Shown here: one piece after another, positions 1 through 6,447 of the stretch
Layout: every line of letters starts with the position of its first letter
How positions within the stretch are numbered: the first letter of the stretch is position 1
Translations under genes and position numbers: made by a program
The notes under the pieces: generated by a model
What the model was told of the DNA's origin: nothing
The model's database searches: none
Seen by the model: only the letters and a program-made list of their open reading frames with translations
Assembly (NCBI RefSeq): GCF_001467525.1
Contig: NZ_LNXS01000006.1
Location: forward strand, 18,438 to 82,437
Length of the DNA stretch: 64,000 nt
Direction: 5' to 3'
Source: Legionella anisa
GTDB lineage: Bacteria > Pseudomonadota > Gammaproteobacteria > Legionellales > Legionellaceae

Positions 1-908
1 TTGACCGAGCGTTTTTCTAACCAGCTTTGCGTATTTTTTGGTGGGTTTGCCGTTTGATGAACAAGTACTAATACGTTGCGTTTAATAAAATTACTTTGCA
101 TCGTTAAGATGTAATTCTCTACTTCAGATAAGGCGGGATCGTGTTCTTCTGCAAGCGCTAAAAAAGCGAGTGAATCTGCTTGACGTACACAAAACTTTGT
201 CCAGCTTGTTATTGTTTCATCGGCTAGATAGAAAATATAGGAGTATTCTTTTTCTAGTTGGTTAATCCATAAAATTCCTTCATTACTCATATTCCCATTC
301 ACATCCAGTAGATTTTTTCTATTTTCCAGATAACTGCTGTTTAATAAAAGGATTTTTTCTCCATAAGAGAAACGAAAAATCATTTCTTGCAATTGAAATT
401 CGAGGTTTTGTATTGGTCTTATAGGGATTAGAGCAACGGATTTATCGCGTGTTGCAGGGCCATGAATTCCCTGCAGTGAATTGGTTAGTCGTTGAATGGT
501 GAATTGGGTTATTTTATTCAGCAGCTCAGGAAATGTTCTGCACAATTTCAAAAAGTTTTTTTTCGATAATTTTAAGATAATACAGTCACGTAAGGTATAG
601 ACATTCGCAGAGCGGGGTAAATCAGATATAAGAGCCATTTCGCCTATAATTGACCCTTCATGTAACTCACCTTGAAACGTTATGTTTCCTTCAATATCGG
701 TTATCTGGTAGTAAAGACGACCTTTAATTAAAATGTAAAGATCATTCATAGTTTCCCCTTTTTTAATCAAAAGGGAATCACTGGTTCGAGATTCTATTTC
801 CAAAACACGAGAAAGTTTTGCAAGACATGCATCGCTCATTAGCCTAAAAGGTTCATGCTGTTTAATGAATTCAAAAATTTCTTGGGGTGTAAGTAATGGT
901 TTATCCAT
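1..908 (-). CDS. cNMP-binding NTE/patatin-family phospholipase, N-terminal part (cut by window edge)
   Basis: I translated this frame by hand; it is open from an ATG at 908 to the window edge, so only about 302 N-terminal residues are visible. Residues about 20-140 form a cyclic-nucleotide-binding domain, with the phosphate-binding-cassette-like stretch GEMALISDLPRSANV. The following region (LADETITSWTKFCVRQAD, then LVLVHQ...SWLEKR) matches the linker that precedes the patatin domain in bacterial neuropathy-target-esterase-like proteins. The lipase core (GXSXG serine) would lie to the left of the window and is not seen. The family is thought to hydrolyse membrane phospholipids or lysophospholipids. 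No strong Shine-Dalgarno is visible. The NTE assignment is inference from the linker; the cNMP domain is clear. Confidence 0.75.
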   Translation of the reverse strand, partial: MDKPLLTPQEIFEFIKQHEPFRLMSDACLAKLSRVLEIESRTSDSLLIKKGETMNDLYILIKGRLYYQITDIEGNITFQGELHEGSIIGEMALISDLPRSANVYTLRDCIILKLSKKNFLKLCRTFPELLNKITQFTIQRLTNSLQGIHGPATRDKSVALIPIRPIQNLEFQLQEMIFRFSYGEKILLLNSSYLENRKNLLDVNGNMSNEGILWINQLEKEYSYIFYLADETITSWTKFCVRQADSLAFLALAEEHDPALSEVENYILTMQSNFIKRNVLVLVHQTANPPKNTQSWLEKRSV

Positions 909-1055
909 ATTTTATTATTAATCGAGATTAAACTAATTATTTTTATTATAGACATTGTTTTTTGGCGAGTAGGTGATGAGAGGTTTCTGCTCATTGCGTT
1001 TATCGGTGCGATATTGCGAGTCACTAAGGAAAACCATTATTTTTCAAAGGTGAAC

Positions 1056-1085
1056 TTGACAAAATTGAATATAAATTTCTAAAAT
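1056..1085 (+). promoter_or_regulatory. sigma-70-type promoter of the bufferin operon
   Basis: TTGACA (1056-1061) and TAAAAT (1080-1085) are separated by 18 bases, a near-consensus -35/-10 pair about 64 bases upstream of the bufferin start. The start codon at 1149 has a good ribosome site (AAAGGA, 1135-1140). No operator was recognised. Confidence 0.6.
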
Positions 1086-1148
1086 GCAAAGGGCTAAATT
1101 ATATTTTGCCTTATAGCTTATTTAACTAACTCTAAAAGGAATTTAGTA

Positions 1149-1400
1149 ATGAACAAATTACAATTAACAGGCGTTGCTCTTGCAATGGGTGCTGCTTCTA
1201 TGTTTGCTTTAACCCCTGCTTTTGCTGCTGATACTTCTGCTGGCATGGTAAAATGCCAAGGTGGTAATGCATGTAAAGGACAAGGCGCTTGCAAAACTGC
1301 AGATAACGCTTGTAAAGGCCAAAACGCTTGTAAAGGCAAAGGTGTGGCTGAAATGTCTCAAGAAGACTGCCAAAAAGCTGGTGGTACTGTTGTTCAATAA
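1149..1400 (+). CDS. BufA2-type bufferin (Cys-rich periplasmic metallophore precursor)
   Basis: This 83-residue precursor begins with a clear Sec signal peptide (cleavage expected after TPAFA, about residue 27). The mature part has six cysteines, five of them regularly spaced in CKGQ/CKGK-type blocks, typical of the BufA2 family. From published work on bufferins, such cysteines are converted to thiooxazole-type heterocycles by an MNIO enzyme and the product binds copper in the periplasm. The two genes downstream are the expected maturation partners (DUF692 and DUF2063), which makes the call firm. A hairpin lies between this gene and the next, so the peptide may be made in excess of the enzyme. 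Which metal is bound here is not shown by the sequence. Confidence 0.88.
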   Translation: MNKLQLTGVALAMGAASMFALTPAFAADTSAGMVKCQGGNACKGQGACKTADNACKGQNACKGKGVAEMSQEDCQKAGGTVVQ

Positions 1401-1424
1401 TTTCAATTTGAGTTCCGCATTACT

Positions 1425-1447
1425 CCAGGCATGTTTTGCATGCCTGG
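1425..1447 (+). terminator. Hairpin between bufferin peptide and maturase (attenuator-like)
   Basis: A perfect 9-bp GC-containing stem (CCAGGCATG / CATGCCTGG) with a 5-base loop, followed by TTTCACATTTTT, lies 25 bases after the bufferin stop. It resembles a weak rho-independent terminator. Partial read-through would give much peptide and little enzyme. An in-frame ATG at 1431 lies inside the stem, one reason to prefer the later maturase start. Confidence 0.6.
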
Positions 1448-1472
1448 TTTCACATTTTTCCCCGGACTGAAT

Positions 1473-2336
1473 ATGGATATCCCAAAGTATAAAGTAACTG
1501 AAAAAATGCCTTTTTTAGGTTTTGGATTGGGATTACGACCTGATTATTATGAAGAAATCTTAGAACAAAAACCCAACTTGGATTGGTTTGAGATACTCAC
1601 TGAAAATTATATGGTTCCGGGCGGTAAGCCACTTTATTATCTTGATCAAATACGAGCTCACTATCCTGTAGTGATGCATGGGGTATCTCTTTCATTAGGA
1701 AGCACAGACCCTCTGGATCGAGCTTATTTAAAGCAATTAAGCGCGTTGGCCGCTCGTGTCGAGCCAGTCTGGATTTCTGATCATTTATGCTGGACTGGGG
1801 TTAACGGCATCAATGCTCATGATTTGTTACCTGTTCCCTATACACGTGAAACTGTAAACCACGTTGTATCACGAATTCAGCAAGTGCAGGATTTTTTAGG
1901 ACGTCCCATTTTAATTGAAAATGTTTCCAGTTATCTTACTTACAAACAATCTGAAATGACCGAATGGGAGTTTATCCAGGAAATTGTAAAACAAGCGGAT
2001 TGTTATATTTTATTAGACATAAATAATATTTATGTGAGTTCTGTAAATCATCAGTTTAATCCTATAGATTATATTATGGCTATCCCTGCTGAGCGTGTAG
2101 CTCAAATTCATTTAGCGGGTCATGCAAATCACGGAAATTACATTATTGATACACATGATGCTCCAGTAATTCAACCTGTTTGGGATCTTTACGCTGCAAC
2201 GTTACAACGTTTAGGGCCAATATCATCTATGATTGAACGGGATGACAATATGCCTCCTTTTGCGGAGTTGCTCGCAGAAGTCAATCGGGCACGACGGATT
2301 GCGGAATCGATTTTGGTTGAAGAGGTACTTGTATGA
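1473..2336 (+). CDS. MNIO family (DUF692) bufferin maturase, BufB-type
   Basis: This 287-residue TIM-barrel protein belongs to the multinuclear non-haem iron oxidase family. Metal-ligand blocks are visible in order: VMHGVSLSLG, ISDHLCW, LIENVSSY, LLDINNIYVSS, QIHLAGHANHG and DTHDAPV. The family uses two or three iron atoms to oxidise peptide cysteines, here most likely those of the adjacent bufferin. I placed the start at ATG 1473 because the first in-frame ATG (1431) lies within a hairpin and the extra 14 residues look non-coding; the ribosome site is weak for both. The 3' end overlaps the next gene by ATGA, so the two enzyme genes are translationally coupled. Confidence 0.88.
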   Translation: MDIPKYKVTEKMPFLGFGLGLRPDYYEEILEQKPNLDWFEILTENYMVPGGKPLYYLDQIRAHYPVVMHGVSLSLGSTDPLDRAYLKQLSALAARVEPVWISDHLCWTGVNGINAHDLLPVPYTRETVNHVVSRIQQVQDFLGRPILIENVSSYLTYKQSEMTEWEFIQEIVKQADCYILLDINNIYVSSVNHQFNPIDYIMAIPAERVAQIHLAGHANHGNYIIDTHDAPVIQPVWDLYAATLQRLGPISSMIERDDNMPPFAELLAEVNRARRIAESILVEEVLV

Positions 2337-3115
2337 TCGGGCTTTCTCAGTTACAAGATGAGTTTCAAAAATTTTTATTATCAGGACATTCTGCGATTCA
2401 TGGTTCTATAGTACATACTGATTTGGTATCAGTGGATATTCGCTTAGGCATTTATCGTGATGCGTATAAACTTCGGCTTATTGAAAGTTTGAGTACTAAC
2501 TTTCCTGCCTTGTATGCTTATTTAGGAACGGAAGAATTTAATAAGTTAGCGACTTATTACATTGATGCTCATCCTTCTTATTATCGCTCTATTCGATGGT
2601 TTGGTGATTTATTACCAGATTTCATTAAGCATAATTATCCACACTATTCACATTTATCTGAGCTTGCTGATTTTGAGTGGAAAATGGGTTTGGCTTTTGA
2701 TGCTGCTGATGAACAGATAGTACGAGTTGAGGATATGGCAGTTATTCCACCAGAAGCATGGCCTAATCTTCAATTTGTTCTCCATCCATCGCTGCAGCGA
2801 GTCAATTATTTGGGAAACACAATTCCTCTTTGGAAAGCGTTAACTCATGATCAGGAACTTCCTGAATTGCAACAAAACTCTGTGCCTACATCCTGGGTTT
2901 TATGGCGATCCCCAGAAAACATTATTCAATTTTATAGTGTGTCTGATGAAGAAGCGTGGGCTTTAGATAATTTATCACAAAGGTTGTCTTTTGGTGCACT
3001 TTGCGAAGGGCTTTGCCAGTGGATAAAACCGGAGGAGGTAGGCATGAAGGCTGCTTCTTTTCTCAAGGGTTGGATTCAAAATGGTATGCTATCGCAATTG
3101 TTGATTGACGATTAG
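2333..3115 (+). CDS. DUF2063 protein, BufC-type bufferin maturation partner
   Basis: This 260-residue protein has the DUF2063 layout: an N-terminal helical domain (LGIYRDAYKLRLIESLSTNFPALYAYLG region, residues about 40-75) and a C-terminal mixed domain. In bufferin clusters this protein accompanies DUF692 and is proposed to recruit the precursor peptide to the oxidase; it is sometimes annotated as a putative DNA-binding protein, for which I see no support here. Its ATG overlaps the BufB stop by four bases. It is the last gene of the operon; the next 230 bases are repeat DNA. Confidence 0.85.
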   Translation: MIGLSQLQDEFQKFLLSGHSAIHGSIVHTDLVSVDIRLGIYRDAYKLRLIESLSTNFPALYAYLGTEEFNKLATYYIDAHPSYYRSIRWFGDLLPDFIKHNYPHYSHLSELADFEWKMGLAFDAADEQIVRVEDMAVIPPEAWPNLQFVLHPSLQRVNYLGNTIPLWKALTHDQELPELQQNSVPTSWVLWRSPENIIQFYSVSDEEAWALDNLSQRLSFGALCEGLCQWIKPEEVGMKAASFLKGWIQNGMLSQLLIDD

Positions 3116-3190
3116 TTGCTTATTTTTCAAATAGACACTTCCTATTGCGAGTTAAATTCTCTCGTAGCATAATATGTGAACATTTTTATA

Positions 3191-3345
3191 TTAGACCTCT
3201 TTGGAAACTCGCTGCAGGGGATGAATTGCGAGGAGACATGGAGTGCAGAACCGGAGTGTACAGCAGTCACATGAGGATTCGAGCACCATATCGACGAAGC
3301 AGTAGAGTTTCTGAAGACAATTCTATAGAGTGCAACCGGGGATTA
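3191..3345. repeat. Dispersed repeat, copy 1
   Basis: This stretch between the bufferin operon and the OTU gene has no convincing gene. It shares long segments with the reverse complement of about 25083-25240: both contain an ACTCGCT(G/A)CAG block, a GGAGTGT block, then GGATTCGAGCACC followed by GACGAAGCA. Its left end (TTAGACCTC...AAACTC) also matches the sequence near 58590. A 72-codon reading frame across it (3145-3363) looks spurious. Boundaries are approximate. Confidence 0.55.
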
Positions 3346-3349
3346 ATCA

Positions 3350-4909
3350 ATGTCTGGAATTAAAATTGAAATTGACAAGGGATCTTCCATGACTCATTCG
3401 AGATCCGAAGTCTCCGATGATGCTCTTACTGTGGAAGTACAAGAAAGGATAATCGATAATCCAGGTGGTGGTGATTGCGGATTTTATGCGTTTGCTATAG
3501 GTTTAATCGATATTATCCTAAAAGAGTACGCACTTACTGGAAAAAGCAAAACTTATGACCAATGGAAGAGCCAAGGACTTAATCACGTTAGCTTGCAAGA
3601 GATTCTTGACATTGATTTAAATGAATTATACCACTCACCTGGAAATTATAAAAAAGAGCTCCTGTTCAAGTTACAAATGTCTTTACGAACTATTGCCTGT
3701 AATATCTATAAAAACGAACCCATCAACAGAATAAAAACAGAAGCCGTATTAAAAGATCGGCGAGCCAATATTGAAGCCACTCCAATATTTTGTAAATTTA
3801 TGGAATTGGTCGACTTTTTCTTAGGAATAGGCGACTCACTTGCTAAGATAAGTCAATTTAACGAATTAGCTTTATCTCGAGAAGTCCAAGAGTTGGCAAT
3901 GGAAACTGCTCAATCGCTAGTACCACTGCTAACAGATAAAAGCGAGAAGGAAGCAAGAAGAATACAAAATGCCCGTGTCAAAGAGGTATTACTGAAAGAT
4001 ATAGTAGTAGACGAGAAAGCAAATCCTGATTCAATTATTTTAAAAGGCATGGATAAGATAAAAGAAAAAGGAAGATGGGCAACCCATTATGACTTGAAAG
4101 AAATCGCCGATCAACTTCATGTAAATCTCCATGTAGTCGGTAAGGAGAACGGACGCGATACACCTTCTTACCCTGTCATTACCTTATATAACATGGGTAA
4201 CTCCCATTGGACTACAAAAGTGACACTGGTTAGAAAAATTTTAACGAAACCTACCAAGCCGCTTGGGGACACTTCGCTACCTGGTTTAAGCAGTAAGAAA
4301 ATAATTGAGTTAGAAACAGAATCTAAACCACCTAAAAAAGATACTGTTCCAAAAAAATTACCTACCCAAGATCAAAATTTCCCAAAAACAGAAGCAGGTA
4401 CACAAAAGAAAACTCCACCTGAAGTAATGAATTCTGAAAAGACAAAGAGACAACCGCAATACTCTCTCAATAAACAAACTCTTTTTAACCACAGTGATGA
4501 GATACCTTTAACGTCAATGAGTTCAAAGGCAGATCGAAAAGAATTAAATCGATTAATTCATATAATCCATCGTGCAGTAATCGTGTATTGTACCTATAGT
4601 GATGGAATTATTTTTTCACTTTTACACAGACATGGTCAGTCCGGTAGGGGAAGAGCCAGTAAGTTTGATGAGGAATTTTCTTTAGTTGAAGACCTGGATC
4701 AGGCCAAAAATATGTTAATGGATTTTCTAGAAGATAGTAAAAACGGCAATACTCATCCTCATTCATTCAGGACTATGTTATTACAGGGGTTATTAGCAGC
4801 AAATGAGCCGCATCATAAAAAGGATTTAAACTATATATCTAAAAATTATTCGGCTCTTTTGGATGAGTTAAAAGGGGAGTTAACTCCTGATGAATTGGGA
4901 ATTTTTTAG
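3350..4909 (+). CDS. OTU-type cysteine protease (deubiquitinase), candidate Dot/Icm effector
   Basis: The 519-residue product has the OTU catalytic signature GGGDCGFYAFAIG (Cys43, after Asp42) and a matching GNSHWTT histidine motif near residue 286. The two are separated by about 240 residues, longer than in eukaryotic OTUs, because of a helical insertion after the Cys helix; such an insertion is the hallmark of the Legionella Lot deubiquitinases (LotA-LotC type). After residue 300 comes a Pro/Lys/Thr-rich linker and a helical C-terminal region ending in an acidic tail, suited to a type IV secretion signal. By family, it would cut ubiquitin chains in the host cell. The start is uncertain: ATG 3389 (AAGGGA six bases upstream) is as plausible as 3350. 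It stands alone between repeats. Confidence 0.8.
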   Translation: MSGIKIEIDKGSSMTHSRSEVSDDALTVEVQERIIDNPGGGDCGFYAFAIGLIDIILKEYALTGKSKTYDQWKSQGLNHVSLQEILDIDLNELYHSPGNYKKELLFKLQMSLRTIACNIYKNEPINRIKTEAVLKDRRANIEATPIFCKFMELVDFFLGIGDSLAKISQFNELALSREVQELAMETAQSLVPLLTDKSEKEARRIQNARVKEVLLKDIVVDEKANPDSIILKGMDKIKEKGRWATHYDLKEIADQLHVNLHVVGKENGRDTPSYPVITLYNMGNSHWTTKVTLVRKILTKPTKPLGDTSLPGLSSKKIIELETESKPPKKDTVPKKLPTQDQNFPKTEAGTQKKTPPEVMNSEKTKRQPQYSLNKQTLFNHSDEIPLTSMSSKADRKELNRLIHIIHRAVIVYCTYSDGIIFSLLHRHGQSGRGRASKFDEEFSLVEDLDQAKNMLMDFLEDSKNGNTHPHSFRTMLLQGLLAANEPHHKKDLNYISKNYSALLDELKGELTPDELGIF

Positions 4910-4915
4910 TGCTGA

Positions 4916-4946
4916 AACGTCAGATTTGAGTTCAAAATCTGACGTT
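4916..4946. terminator. Perfect 12-bp stem-loop after the OTU gene
   Basis: AACGTCAGATTT (4916-4927) pairs with AAATCTGACGTT (4935-4946) across a 7-base loop, beginning 7 bases after the OTU stop. There is no T-run directly after it, so it may be a terminator, an mRNA 3'-end stabiliser or a processing site. Confidence 0.5.
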
Positions 4947-4975
4947 CCACTAAGATTCAAACATATCCTATGAAC

Positions 4976-5031
4976 GTAGCCTGGGTGCAGCGCAGCGGAA
5001 CCCGGGTTTCGCTGCACTGCACCCAGGCTAC
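4976..5031. repeat. GTAGCCTGGGTG palindromic repeat, copy 1
   Basis: Inverted repeat with arms GTAGCCTGGGTGCAGCG and CGCTGC...GCACCCAGGCTAC around a CGGAACCCGGG core. It lies between two convergent genes (OTU and DedA). Other copies or relics in this window: 8767, 30751, 37655, 47148, 53218 and 54801. It could form a strong hairpin in either transcript. Confidence 0.85.
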
Positions 5032-5041
5032 ATTTTTACAA

Positions 5042-5692
5042 TTATTCATCTGAATAGGTTCGTTTTCGACTTAATAAAGCAAGAAGGGGGGGTAATACTG
5101 AAATAAAAATGATGCCGTAAATTACTACGGTGAAATTTTCTTTTATTAATGGAATTGAGCCGAGAAAATAGCCTAAGCTCAATAAACTGGCGATCCATAT
5201 TAAGGCACTGATCAAATTGTACAACGAGAAATGAACAATTCGCATTGTCCCTATACCTGCAACAAAAGGTGCAAAAGTGCGTATGATTGGAAGGAAACGC
5301 GCAAAAATTATCGTTTTACCTCCATGTTTTTCATAAAATGCATGGGTTTCCTCTAAGTGTTTTTTATTAAGCAGCCAGGATTTATCGGTAGAAAAAATAC
5401 GAGGGCCTAGTAGTCGACCAACCAAGAAATTAATTTGATTTCCCAAAACTGAGGCAAGAAACAGCAGCAACAACAAAATTGAAATATTTAACGGGTTCCC
5501 TGGTTGTGCTGCGATACTGCCTGCAGCAAATAGTAACGAGTCTCCCGGTAAAAAAGGGGTGACAATAAGTCCGGTTTCGCAGAAAATTACTGCAAACAAA
5601 AACAAATAAGTCCAAAATCCATAGTTTGAAACAATGGTATTTAGGTAAACATCAATATGAATAATATAATCAAAAATAGTGTTTAAAATCAT
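5042..5692 (-). CDS. DedA family membrane protein
   Basis: This 216-residue polytopic inner-membrane protein shows the DedA signatures: FCETGLIVTPFLPGDSLLF near residues 38-55, GRLLGPRIF and RFLPIIRTFAPFVAGIG (residues about 131-147), where the conserved acidic and arginine residues are needed in characterised members. DedA/UPF0126-neighbouring families are linked to flipping of lipid carriers and to membrane-potential homeostasis. Length is normal for the family. The gene is alone on this strand, with the palindromic repeat at its 3' end. Its substrate cannot be told from sequence. Confidence 0.88.
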   Translation of the reverse strand: MILNTIFDYIIHIDVYLNTIVSNYGFWTYLFLFAVIFCETGLIVTPFLPGDSLLFAAGSIAAQPGNPLNISILLLLLFLASVLGNQINFLVGRLLGPRIFSTDKSWLLNKKHLEETHAFYEKHGGKTIIFARFLPIIRTFAPFVAGIGTMRIVHFSLYNLISALIWIASLLSLGYFLGSIPLIKENFTVVIYGIIFISVLPPLLALLSRKRTYSDE

Positions 5693-5821
5693 TTTATATT
5701 GAAATTGAATGAAATAAAGTAAATATTCTTACATACTTATTTCTTAATTAATATAAATTTTATGTCTTCAGCGTGCCTGCTTTTGCTATTCTTATAGAAT
5801 AGACCAATATAAGGAGTATGT

Positions 5822-5881
5822 ATGGCTCAGAAGAATGGCGCATTGCAAAAACAAAAAACGATGAAGAATCTAAATTCATGA
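5822..5881 (+). CDS. 19-codon leader peptide coupled to the VOC gene
   Basis: The only good ribosome site here, AAGGAG (5811-5816), is spaced five bases from ATG 5822, which opens a 19-codon frame (begins MAQKNGA, ends KNLNS). Its TGA stop (5879-5881) overlaps the ATG of the VOC gene at 5878 in an ATGA arrangement. This looks like a translated leader that couples ribosomes to the downstream gene. It could instead be a remnant of a longer N-terminus lost by frameshift. No attenuator hairpin was noticed. Confidence 0.45.
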   Translation: MAQKNGALQKQKTMKNLNS

Positions 5882-6312
5882 ATACGTTATTTCATCTCGC
5901 TTTTCCAGTGCATGATCTGGCTCTGGCAAAAGATTTTTATCACCATAAATTGGGTTTTTCGTTAGGGCGTGAGTCGGAGCATGCATTGATTCTGGAATTT
6001 GACCATCATCAAATTGTGGCACATAAAGTTGATGCGATCCTTCCTTTACAAGAAAGTATTTATCCACGACATTTTGGTTTAATTTTTCTTGATCGACATG
6101 AGTTTGATGTTTTTTTGGCACAAATTAAAAAAGAGCACATTCCCTTTGAAATTCCACTAAAAACACGGTTTAAAGGCACTCGAATTGAACATCAATCCTT
6201 TTTCTTGAAGGATCCAAGCAATAATTTGTTGGAATTTAAATATTATCAATTTGCTTCAGCCATTTTCGGTGAACAAAATTTTAAAAAAATTGGTGAATCT
6301 TCTAAGGAGTGA
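5878..6312 (+). CDS. VOC superfamily protein (glyoxalase/dioxygenase fold)
   Basis: The 144-residue product has the paired beta-alpha-beta-beta-beta units of the vicinal oxygen chelate fold: it opens FHLAFPVHDLALAKDFYHH, and the second half ends QSFFLKDPSNNLLEFKYY. Likely metal ligands are the first His (FHLAF), a central His (RHFGLIF) and the final Glu (LEFK), the usual VOC triad. The substrate is unknown. I chose ATG 5878 rather than the upstream in-frame ATG at 5818, because the latter sits one base after the AAGGAG and conserved sequence begins at 5878. Expression probably depends on the overlapping leader frame. Confidence 0.78.
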   Translation: MNTLFHLAFPVHDLALAKDFYHHKLGFSLGRESEHALILEFDHHQIVAHKVDAILPLQESIYPRHFGLIFLDRHEFDVFLAQIKKEHIPFEIPLKTRFKGTRIEHQSFFLKDPSNNLLEFKYYQFASAIFGEQNFKKIGESSKE

Positions 6313-6340
6313 ATAAGCTTTGATTCTTTTGAATATACAA

Positions 6341-6404
6341 AGCGTTTCAGTACTCAAAAATCAAATCATTTTAGCTCAAGCTAGCGAAATGGAAATAGAC
6401 ACTA
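6341..6404. repeat. Decayed right half of the TAGGGTCTG MITE-like repeat
   Basis: The segment reads through TCAAATCATTTTAGCTCAAG, CTAGCGAAAT and a degenerate GAAATAGACACTAA end. It matches the right half of the intact copy at 8596-8740 with several substitutions. The left half is not recognisable. Confidence 0.6.
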
Positions 6405-6447
6405 ATGATGCCACAATAAGTTGAATAACCATTTCTGTAATCTTACA

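Noticed and set aside
839..1024. 61-codon minus-strand frame upstream of the phospholipase gene
   Set aside because: It overlaps the start of the phospholipase in another frame and has low-complexity Ile/Asn/Ser composition typical of AT-rich non-coding DNA.
3145..3363. 72-codon plus-strand reading frame before the OTU gene
   Set aside because: It lies in dispersed repeat DNA, its product is rich in Arg and Cys without pattern, and it overlaps the OTU start in another frame.
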